From assembly GCA_007132365.1 (NCBI GenBank), contig SLOS01000370.1, positions 1 to 5,879 of the forward strand: a stretch of DNA of 5,879 nucleotides, read 5' to 3'. Positions within the stretch are counted from its first letter, which is position 1. Each line of letters opens with the position of its first letter. The position numbers and the translations under genes were made by a program. The stretch is from Bacteroidales bacterium. Lineage in GTDB: Bacteria > Bacteroidota > Bacteroidia > Bacteroidales > PUMT01. Shown here in pieces: positions 1 through 5,879 of the stretch. The notes under the pieces were generated by a model that saw only the letters and a list, made by a program, of their open reading frames with translations, ran no database searches and was not told the origin of the DNA.

Positions 1-1
1 G

Positions 2-340
2 GATGACTCTGAAGGGCTTGGAAATGCTTTAAAAGCAGCCCGCCAGGTTGGCCACCCATTGGGAGGGAAGCATGACACTGACGAGCATCCCAGATGGGAT
101 CAGAATAACTTACATTTCGGCACAAATGTTTTTGGGTTTTCAGCGTTGCCGGGTGGTTTTCGAAATTCTACTGGTGATTATTTATATCTTGGGCTTAGGG
201 GTTCCTGGTGGTCTGCAAGTGAAACAACCTCTTCAAATGCCTGGCGAATGCACTTAAGGGAAGACTATGGCTCCTTTTTTTACCATTCCTCCCGTAAAAA
301 TTTAGGTTACTCCGTCCGCTGTGTGAGGATTGTTGAATGA
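2..340 (+). CDS. FISUMP-domain protein, C-terminal part (5' end outside window)
   Basis: The frame is open from base 2 to the TGA at 338-340, giving 112 residues of a protein whose start lies upstream. The visible part is the C-terminal half of a FISUMP domain (Fibrobacter succinogenes major paralogous domain, Fib_succ_major). It has the family hallmarks: GFSALPGG, then a G-x-WW motif (GSWWSASE), then the closing GYSVRCVR block. The cysteine in SVRC is the usual C-terminal cysteine of this domain. The same blocks recur in the gene at 459-1814, so the two are adjacent paralogues that have diverged clearly outside the motifs. Proteins of this family are normally exported and often lipid-anchored, but no signal peptide can be seen here because the N-terminus is missing. 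The molecular function of FISUMP domains is not known; a cell-surface binding or carbohydrate-related role is only inferred. The family call is secure, the role is not. Confidence 0.85.
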   Translation, partial: DDSEGLGNALKAARQVGHPLGGKHDTDEHPRWDQNNLHFGTNVFGFSALPGGFRNSTGDYLYLGLRGSWWSASETTSSNAWRMHLREDYGSFFYHSSRKNLGYSVRCVRIVE

Positions 341-458
341 TATAAAATATTGATTATTAATATTATGGTTACAATAAAAATATAATATATACGAATTCTA
401 ATGTACAGGTTAGTTATCCGGATTATATCGGAAATAAATATCTAACAAATTGTCAGTT

Positions 459-1814
459 ATGAGAAAAGAATTATTTAATATGCAGAGATGGTGGATGTGC
501 CTGATTTTCAGTATAATTCCGTTCCTTTTATCAGGATGTAAAGAAGAAGAGCCTCCTGTTCTGATAATAAATACCGCCCCGGTTACCGGAATTACAACAA
601 ACAGTGCAATTAGCGGAGGAAATATATCAAGTAATCTGGGTCCTGAAGTAATTGCACGCGGGGTGGTATTAAGCACGTCCGATAAACCAGGTTATCCTAC
701 ACTAGAAAGCAATGATGTCATTACGTATGATGGAGAAGGGGATGGAGAATTTAAAAGTGAAATGACAGGCTTACTTCCTTTAACTTCCTACAGGGTGCGT
801 GCATATGCATCTTTTGATTTTGATACTTTTTACGGACCTGCCTTTGAATTTACATCAAAAAGCCTGCCAGAAGTCAAAACAACAGCAGCGTGGAACATAA
901 CCGGAACCTTCGTTGTCATTGGAGGAAAATTGGTGCATGACGGGGAAAGCCCTGTGACATTCGTTGGGGTTTGCTGGGGCACCCATGAAGAACCGGATCT
1001 TTCAGGAAATTACACTAATGCTCATGTAATTCAAGGAGGTTTTTTCAGCAGGATCGAAGGGCTTGAACCCAATACCACATATTATGCAAGGGCTTATGCA
1101 ACTAACGATATGGGAACCGGTTACGGGGAGCAGATCAGCTTTACCACCCTTGAAGATGAAACTGTCGGAACTGTTACCGATATTGATGGCAATAAGTATG
1201 CAACTGTTAAATATGGTAATCAAGAGTGGATGACTGAGAACCTCAGAGTTACCAGGTATAATGATGGCACTCCTATCTCTTTTATACCTGAAAATTATGA
1301 CTGGTGGATGAATACTTCTCCTGCTTACAGCTGGTATAGAATGGCATACGGGGCATTGTACAACTGGTATGCCATAGATCAGGATAGCAACGGAGGCAGG
1401 AATATTTGCCCTGTTGGCTGGCATGTGCCGGACCATGATGAATGGGAGGAACTCCAAAATTATCTTATTATAGAAGGTTATAATTATGACGGAAGCGCAT
1501 CAGGTAACATGATAGCCAAGGCAATGGCAGCTCCTCCAACATGGAAATATTCCTCAGACATAGGCGCACCGGGAAATTCCGATTTCCCGGCAAAAATAAA
1601 TGCATCCGGTTTTTCCGCCCTTCCGGGTGGGCACAGAGATAGTAATGGCAGCTTTAATTATATTGGCCATTATGGCACATGGTGGTCTTCCACCAAATAT
1701 TCACATGAATATATATTGGTCAGAGAAATAGTCTACTTAAGAAGCCGCCTGGAATTTACATGGTCAACAATGGGGCGGGGGTTATCTGTCCGTTGCATGA
1801 GGGAGATTGATTAA
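459..1814 (+). CDS. Surface lipoprotein with two FN3-like domains and a FISUMP domain
   Basis: The product is 451 residues from the ATG at 459. An ATG at 480 would also leave a good lipoprotein signal, and a TTG at 450 is less likely; no clear ribosome binding site decides between them. The N-terminus is a type II signal peptide with a hydrophobic core (LIFSIIPFLL) and lipobox LSGC, lipidated at Cys27. The residues after it, KEEE, resemble the acidic export signal that sends Bacteroidetes lipoproteins to the outer face of the outer membrane. Residues about 34-134 and 136-231 are two FN3-like repeats, each ending in a T-x-Y-x-x-R-A-Y-A strand followed by an F-T-[ST] strand (the second reads TTYYARAYATN). 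Residues about 237-449 are a full FISUMP domain: VTDIDGNKY, QEWMTENLRV, ALYNWYAID, NICPVGWHVP, GFSALPGG, GTWWSS and LSVRCM. The cysteines in NICPVGW and SVRC may form a disulfide, by inference. The domain order is typical of the family. The ligand is unknown. Confidence 0.88.
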   Translation: MRKELFNMQRWWMCLIFSIIPFLLSGCKEEEPPVLIINTAPVTGITTNSAISGGNISSNLGPEVIARGVVLSTSDKPGYPTLESNDVITYDGEGDGEFKSEMTGLLPLTSYRVRAYASFDFDTFYGPAFEFTSKSLPEVKTTAAWNITGTFVVIGGKLVHDGESPVTFVGVCWGTHEEPDLSGNYTNAHVIQGGFFSRIEGLEPNTTYYARAYATNDMGTGYGEQISFTTLEDETVGTVTDIDGNKYATVKYGNQEWMTENLRVTRYNDGTPISFIPENYDWWMNTSPAYSWYRMAYGALYNWYAIDQDSNGGRNICPVGWHVPDHDEWEELQNYLIIEGYNYDGSASGNMIAKAMAAPPTWKYSSDIGAPGNSDFPAKINASGFSALPGGHRDSNGSFNYIGHYGTWWSSTKYSHEYILVREIVYLRSRLEFTWSTMGRGLSVRCMREID

Positions 1815-1815
1815 A

Positions 1816-1841
1816 TAATTACCTGACTTTGCCAGTAATTA
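1816..1841 (+). terminator. Small hairpin between the lipoprotein and barrel-protein genes (weak terminator candidate)
   Basis: An inverted repeat TAATTAC / GTAATTA (arms 1816-1822 and 1835-1841) starts two bases after the stop of the lipoprotein gene. Allowing one bulged C, the stem extends by CTG/CAG and leaves a 7-base loop. The stem is mostly A-T and is followed by AAATTTAAAA rather than a clean U-tract, so termination would be weak. The loop region contains TGACTTTG (1824-1831), one mismatch from the Bacteroidetes -7 element TAnnTTTG and about 33 bases before the next ATG, but no TTG lies at the expected -33 distance. It could be a terminator, part of a promoter for the next gene, or chance. 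Confidence 0.25.
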
Positions 1842-1863
1842 AATTTAAAAATATTCACTAATA

Positions 1864-2994
1864 ATGAAAAAAATCAGCCTTACACTTTTACTTGCACTTA
1901 CCCCTCTTTTCATTCTGGCACAGGATAGCTACTATATAAAGGAAAGTAGAATAACTGTGGGAATAAGGATTGTGGATGGGGGAGAAATCAGCAATTCTAA
2001 AGTATGCCTGGTTGTCACAGGGGGAAAAGTGGTTGAACTTACCCCTTACGATGTCGATGAGTACGGATTTGGCAACAGGGTATATTTTTCTGAAAAAATA
2101 AAAATCAACGACTCAGATAAGCGTGTTTTTCTTGAGCGCCTTGTAGCCGGTGCCGCCTCGCTCTATTATTACAGAGCTCCCGGTATAACCCTTTTCTTTT
2201 TAAGAAAATTTGACGGCAGGCTAATTGAAATTCCCCCTCCTGATACACGATTAGATAAAAAAATACAGATTGAAATATTGCGGGATTTGACAGAAGACTG
2301 CGAACACACCAGTGATATTGCAGAGCTTGTCTCTTATAACAAAAAATCTATGGTTCAGTTTGTCAATTTTTACAACAATTGCAAACCGGGGCATTTTGCA
2401 TATACAAGGTACGGCATTGTTGCAGGAGTTTCAGCAAACAGGTTCAGCCCCGCAAAAAATACCAGCAGTCAATATTTAAGCAATATCAACTATAGCCTTG
2501 CACCCCAATTCTCATTGGGAGTTTTTGTTGACCGGCCGGTTTTTCCCGGAGATTTTTCTTATAACATATCCCTGTACCTGTCAAGATTCTCTGAAAACCA
2601 CTATGAAATAATTGATAACCAATACGTAAGCCTTGTGGTTAATTCAACCTCCCTGCAGATGCCAGTTTTATTACGTTACACATACCCAAGCCTTAAAATC
2701 AGGCCCTTTCTAAATGCCGGGGGATCTTTATGGTATGATATAATTAATGAATCTGGAATATACAAAACGAATACAATCAGTGAAGAAAATAACATTATCG
2801 AACTCCCCTATTCTGCACCTGGTCTGGGCGCAGGTTTTTCCATTGGCACAGGTGTTGAATATAAATTTAATCACAGAAACTCACTTTTTCTGGAATTGAG
2901 GTACACAAAAAAATACGGAATAGGAAGCGGCGATACTTATTCGATCTTACTGAACAGAGCAGGCATACAGCTCATAACTGGAATAAATCTATGA
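1864..2994 (+). CDS. Predicted outer-membrane beta-barrel protein (PorT-like/OMP_b-brl type)
   Basis: The product is 376 residues from the ATG at 1864. It begins with a type I signal peptide (MKKISLTLLLALTPLFILAQ; likely cleavage after Ala19, mature N-terminus Gln-Asp). Residues about 20-175 form a periplasmic-looking region rich in beta strands, with YFSEKIKI, a RVFLERLV segment, and FFLRKFDGRLIEI. It ends in a helical stretch with two cysteines (DLTEDC ... YNNC), a pattern I associate with a common Bacteroidetes barrel family. Residues about 180-376 alternate polar and hydrophobic residues in strands separated by turns (for example YGIVAGVSAN, APQFSLGVFVDRP, LQMPVLLRYTYP, RPFLNAGGSLWYD, LGAGFSIGTGVEYKF, SLFLELRYTK), as expected for an 8-strand or similar transmembrane barrel. 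The chain ends in Leu rather than the more common Phe. It sits 49 bases after the lipoprotein gene, so shared transcription is possible. The localisation is well supported; the transported or bound partner cannot be named. Confidence 0.75.
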   Translation: MKKISLTLLLALTPLFILAQDSYYIKESRITVGIRIVDGGEISNSKVCLVVTGGKVVELTPYDVDEYGFGNRVYFSEKIKINDSDKRVFLERLVAGAASLYYYRAPGITLFFLRKFDGRLIEIPPPDTRLDKKIQIEILRDLTEDCEHTSDIAELVSYNKKSMVQFVNFYNNCKPGHFAYTRYGIVAGVSANRFSPAKNTSSQYLSNINYSLAPQFSLGVFVDRPVFPGDFSYNISLYLSRFSENHYEIIDNQYVSLVVNSTSLQMPVLLRYTYPSLKIRPFLNAGGSLWYDIINESGIYKTNTISEENNIIELPYSAPGLGAGFSIGTGVEYKFNHRNSLFLELRYTKKYGIGSGDTYSILLNRAGIQLITGINL

Positions 2995-3123
2995 AGTCAA
3001 TTAACGTAACATATTTTTCCTTGACAAAAAACATACTTATAAGTCACATGGACAATAATTTAAAAACAGGAAGTATTGAAAAATAAACGCGCCCTGAATA
3101 AAGCAAAAGCCTTTCCGAATAAA

Positions 3124-5496
3124 ATGTTCTCTTTCTTAGATAAGAACCGACGCAAAGAAATGCAAAACATTCTCATAGCTGCAGGAGCAACTCTATTTGT
3201 TTTGATTTTTTTCTTCTCTATCCCCAAACCTGAATTTGACGATCCTACATGTACTGTGATACTTGCTGAAGACGGCACCCTTTTATCAGCCAGTATTGCT
3301 GCTGATGAACAATACAGGTTCCCTCCTGCAGGCAGGGTCCCTGAAAAATTTGCCCGTTGTATCCTGGCTTTTGAAGACCGCCACTTTTACCAGCATCCAG
3401 GTATCAATCCCTTTTCAATTCTGCGCGCCGCATGGAACAATATAAAGGCCGGCCGGATTGTGGAAGGCGGAAGCACTATTACTATGCAAACGGTCAGACT
3501 AAGCCGCAAGGGGAAGAGCCGCACCTTCGGGGAGAAAATTGTGGAGGCTGTACTTTCATTGCGCCTGGAAGCGGGCATCAGCAAGGATGAGATCCTTTCA
3601 ATGTATTGCAACAATGCTCCTTTCGGGGGCAACGTTGTGGGCCTTGATGCTGCTGCATGGCGTTATTACGGTCGTTCAGCAGATGAACTGAGCTGGGCTG
3701 AAGCCGCAGCTCTTGCAGTACTGCCTAATTCGCCTGCTCTTGTTTTTCCCGGCCGTAATCCGGCTGAGCTGCAAAGAAAACGTGACCGGCTCCTGAAACA
3801 TCTTTATTATGATGGTGCAATAGACAGCATGAGCCTGCAACTGGCCCTGCTTGAACCTTTACCTTCAGAGCCGCTAAGGATGCCACGGCAGGCACCCCAC
3901 CTGCTTACAAGAGCATTAACCGAAGGTTTGCAGGGAGAGATTATTAAAACATCCGTTGACCCTGTACTTCAGGAACTTGCCGGCGAAGTCCTGAAGAGGC
4001 ATTACTCGCGGCTTAGCGGGAACCAGATACATAATGCTGCCATACTGGTGATCGATGTGGAAACGAACCTGGCCAGGGTCTATATCGGAAACACAACAGG
4101 AGAAAGGTTCGGGAAACATGTGGATGTTATTACTTCACCACGGAGCACCGGCAGTATCCTCAAACCTTTTCTTTATGCTTCATTGCTGCATGAGGGCCGT
4201 ATTTTGCCCCGCACCCTGGTTCCCGATATACCCACCCAGCTCGGAAGTTATACTCCTAAAAATTTTCATGCCGGATATGATGGCGCAGTCCATGCTTCAA
4301 GGGCTATTTCGAGATCTCTCAACATACCTGCTGTAAGGCTTCTTATGGATTATGGAATTGAAAAATTCCATTTCAGTCTTCGCAGCCTGGGCCTGACTAC
4401 CATAACACGCAGTCCTGACAACTACGGTTTATCACTTATTCTGGGTGGTGCGGAAGCCACCCTTTGGGATCTGGCAGGTGTATATGCAGGTATGGCAAGA
4501 GACCTGAAACACTTTGTCTCAAACATTGCCAGATACAACCGGAACAATTACCATGCGCCACTTTACAAGCTTGAACAATATGAGGAAAATGAGCCGGTGC
4601 TTCATCAATATCCCGTTCTGGACGCTGCATCCATTTGGTTCTGTTTTGAAGCAATGAAAGAAGTGGCACGCCCTGATGAACTTGCCGGGTGGCAGTATTT
4701 TTCTTCTTCACGGTCAGTTGCGTGGAAAACCGGGACAAGCTTCGGCCATCGGGATGCCTGGGCTATCGGACTCAACCCCGATTATGTTGTGGCGGTTTGG
4801 GCAGGTAATGCCAGCGGGGAAGGCCGGCCGAATCTTACAGGTGTTTCAGCCGCAGCACCAATTATGTTTGATATTTTTGGATTATTACCTGCCTCATCCT
4901 GGTTTGAAAAACCGTGGGACGACCTGGAGCATGTCCCGATTTGTTCACACAGTGGCCACCGCGCCTCAGTTTGGTGCAATCCTGCAGAGCTGACATGGAT
5001 ACCACGAAAAGGACTGGAAACAGAGCCCTGCCCCTACCACAGGCTGGTTCATCTCAATCCTGAACTTACCCATCGTGTTTCTGACGAGTGTATGAGTATA
5101 AGTGAAATGCAGAGCGAATCCTGGTTTGTGCTACCCCCTGCCATGGAATGGTATTACAAGCGAAGGAATCCTTTCTACAGGGAACTGCCTCCCTGGCTGG
5201 AAGGGTGCAGGCCGGACTATGAAAACAACCCGATGGTAATGCTCTACCCCAGGGTAAGCAATCCGGAAATATATATACCGCGCGATCTTGACGGAGAAAC
5301 AACTGAAGCGGTTTTCGAAGTGGCACACAGAAATGACCAGGTTACAATTTTCTGGCATCTGAATGACCGGTATATGGGGCAAACAAAAAATTTCCACAAG
5401 ATGGCGCTCAACCCTGCCATGGGCGGGCACACCCTTACACTTGTTGACGAAATTGGGAATGTGCTGGAAATGAACTTCTCAGTAGTAAACAGATAG
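3124..5496 (+). CDS. pbpC: Penicillin-binding protein 1C (bifunctional peptidoglycan synthase)
   Basis: This class A PBP polymerises lipid II into glycan strands and cross-links them in the periplasm. The ATG at 3124 gives 790 residues, close to the 770 of E. coli PBP1C. A TTG at 3076 would add 16 residues and an ATG at 3160 would remove 12; all keep the membrane anchor (about residues 15-33). The GT51 transglycosylase (about 55-235) has EDRHFYQHPG with catalytic Glu84, GGSTITMQ (115-122), and ILSMYCNNAPFGGN, where Ser replaces the Glu of other class A PBPs; PBP1C proteins commonly have Thr or Ser there. The transpeptidase (about 280-590) has all three motifs: Ser344-I-L-Lys347 in GSILKPF, Ser398-L-Asn400, and KTGTS from Lys535. 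A linker with four cysteines (607, 618, 636, 656) leads to a C-terminal BiPBP_C domain (about 697-790), which is specific to PBP1C. The alpha-2-macroglobulin start 18 bases downstream fits the known pbpC neighbourhood. Confidence 0.95.
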   Translation: MFSFLDKNRRKEMQNILIAAGATLFVLIFFFSIPKPEFDDPTCTVILAEDGTLLSASIAADEQYRFPPAGRVPEKFARCILAFEDRHFYQHPGINPFSILRAAWNNIKAGRIVEGGSTITMQTVRLSRKGKSRTFGEKIVEAVLSLRLEAGISKDEILSMYCNNAPFGGNVVGLDAAAWRYYGRSADELSWAEAAALAVLPNSPALVFPGRNPAELQRKRDRLLKHLYYDGAIDSMSLQLALLEPLPSEPLRMPRQAPHLLTRALTEGLQGEIIKTSVDPVLQELAGEVLKRHYSRLSGNQIHNAAILVIDVETNLARVYIGNTTGERFGKHVDVITSPRSTGSILKPFLYASLLHEGRILPRTLVPDIPTQLGSYTPKNFHAGYDGAVHASRAISRSLNIPAVRLLMDYGIEKFHFSLRSLGLTTITRSPDNYGLSLILGGAEATLWDLAGVYAGMARDLKHFVSNIARYNRNNYHAPLYKLEQYEENEPVLHQYPVLDAASIWFCFEAMKEVARPDELAGWQYFSSSRSVAWKTGTSFGHRDAWAIGLNPDYVVAVWAGNASGEGRPNLTGVSAAAPIMFDIFGLLPASSWFEKPWDDLEHVPICSHSGHRASVWCNPAELTWIPRKGLETEPCPYHRLVHLNPELTHRVSDECMSISEMQSESWFVLPPAMEWYYKRRNPFYRELPPWLEGCRPDYENNPMVMLYPRVSNPEIYIPRDLDGETTEAVFEVAHRNDQVTIFWHLNDRYMGQTKNFHKMALNPAMGGHTLTLVDEIGNVLEMNFSVVNR

Positions 5497-5514
5497 ATAT
5501 AAAAAAACCATAAT

Positions 5515-5778
5515 ATGAAAACAAAGATTTCATTTGGGAAAAAGCACCTGATAGCAGGGATATCCACCCTGGTTGCACTTATCGCAGTCGCCCTCTATTT
5601 CGTCACCCGCCCTTCCCAAGAAGATTCAGGAATAGATTTCAGCAATTATATTGCTGCCCACACTTCCGGAACAATTTCCACATACGAAAGCATAAAGGTG
5701 GTTTTTGCCGGTGATGTATCAACCCCTGATGATATTGGGAAAGAAGCCGGAAACAGCCTCCTGACTTCGGCGGTTTAA
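5515..5778 (+). pseudogene. Alpha-2-macroglobulin-like protein, truncated N-terminal fragment
   Basis: The frame starts at ATG 5515, 18 bases after pbpC, and stops at TAA 5776-5778 after 87 codons. It has a short basic start (MKTKISFGKK) and one hydrophobic anchor at about residues 12-30. No lipobox cysteine is present, unlike E. coli YfhM, so the protein would be held by an uncleaved anchor facing the periplasm. Residues 40-68 (IDFSNYIAAHTSGTIS, then SIKVVFAGDV) match the opening of Bacteroidetes bacterial alpha-2-macroglobulins, which usually run to well over 1,500 residues. The match appears to fade after about NSLLT (residues 80-84), where the family normally continues into its first macroglobulin domain. 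The bait region and the rest are absent. Full-length homologues are thought to trap proteases entering the periplasm while PBP1C repairs the wall; this fragment could not. The break may be a real insertion or rearrangement, or an assembly error near the window end. Identification rests on the motif and on synteny with pbpC. Confidence 0.68.
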
Positions 5779-5879
5779 TTTTGTAATTAACACATAATCA
5801 ATATATAGCAATTTTGCTTAGGCACTACATTATTTAACTTGTTGCCAGGATTATTTTATTTTGAAAGGCACGTCTGATA
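5779..5879. other. AT-rich tail without a gene, replacing the expected alpha-2-macroglobulin body
   Basis: Only 28 of these 101 bases are G or C, clearly fewer than in pbpC and the start of the truncated gene. All frames are short, and none resembles the missing alpha-2-macroglobulin sequence. A small inverted repeat, TTAATT / AATTAA with a 4-base spacer (5775-5780 and 5785-5790), lies on the junction. TAATTTTG at 5776-5783 matches the Bacteroidetes -7 consensus TAnnTTTG but has no TTG at a suitable upstream distance. The tail could be the outer end of an insertion sequence or other element, an intergenic region brought in by rearrangement, or an assembly artefact. I recognise no known element end. 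Confidence 0.45.

Noticed and set aside
346..364. AATATT repeated as an inverted pair just after the first FISUMP gene, considered as a terminator.
   Set aside because: The stem is only A-T pairs and each arm is itself palindromic, so this is expected in AT-rich spacer DNA. No U-tract follows.
417..432. TCCG / CGGA inverted repeat in the spacer upstream of the lipoprotein gene, considered as an operator or terminator.
   Set aside because: The stem is only four base pairs and is not followed by a U-tract; nothing else supports a regulatory role.
1002..1457. A 151-codon open frame on the minus strand inside the lipoprotein gene, and similar antisense frames inside pbpC.
   Set aside because: They lie wholly within strongly supported + strand genes, have no family motifs, and look like shadows of the coding frame.
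3021..3043. TTGACA followed by TTATAAG, resembling a sigma70 promoter before pbpC.
   Set aside because: The spacing between the two boxes is only about 10 bases rather than about 17, and Bacteroidetes use a different consensus (TTG / TAnnTTTG), which is not matched at the proper distance.
2991..3086. A 31-codon frame starting with an ATG that overlaps the stop of the barrel gene (ATGA) and ending just inside the TTG-start version of pbpC.
   Set aside because: ATGA overlap is a common form of translational coupling, but the predicted peptide has no recognisable motif, signal or anchor, and a frame this short in AT-rich spacer DNA is easily due to chance.
5776..5783. TAATTTTG, a perfect match to the Bacteroidetes -7 element.
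   Set aside because: No TTG lies about 19-21 bases upstream, and such an AT-rich octamer is expected by chance in this tail. There is also no gene downstream within the window for it to drive.

Overview
The window reads as chromosomal DNA from a Bacteroidetes (Bacteroidota) bacterium, most likely a Bacteroidales/Marinilabiliales-type or related environmental lineage. Supporting signs are FISUMP-domain proteins with FN3-like repeats, a lipoprotein with an acidic K-E-E-E stretch after the lipidated cysteine, a PorT-like beta-barrel protein with the N-terminal region usual in this phylum, AT-rich gene spacers without clear Shine-Dalgarno sites, and a PBP1C plus alpha-2-macroglobulin gene pair. 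Species and genus cannot be read from the sequence. All supported genes are on the + strand.

Layout. Positions 2-340 hold the 3' end of a FISUMP-domain gene that starts outside the window. After an AT-rich 118-base spacer, in which I see no convincing promoter or terminator, comes a complete FISUMP lipoprotein gene (459-1814, two FN3-like domains plus FISUMP). A 49-base spacer with a small hairpin leads to a predicted outer-membrane beta-barrel protein (1864-2994). About 130 bases further on is pbpC (3124-5496, penicillin-binding protein 1C with intact transglycosylase and transpeptidase motifs and a BiPBP_C tail). Eighteen bases after pbpC begins an alpha-2-macroglobulin-like gene (5515), which stops after 87 codons at 5778. 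The last 101 bases (5779-5879) are AT-rich (28 G/C by direct count) and hold no recognisable gene.

How the parts fit. The left half is a cell-surface module of two adjacent FISUMP paralogues and a barrel protein. The right half is an envelope-defence module. PBP1C polymerises and cross-links peptidoglycan, and the alpha-2-macroglobulin normally encoded next to it is thought to trap proteases that breach the outer membrane. Here that second partner is broken after its membrane anchor and first conserved stretch, which is the most notable observation in the window. No CRISPR array, tRNA, rRNA, complete insertion sequence or clearly new system is visible.
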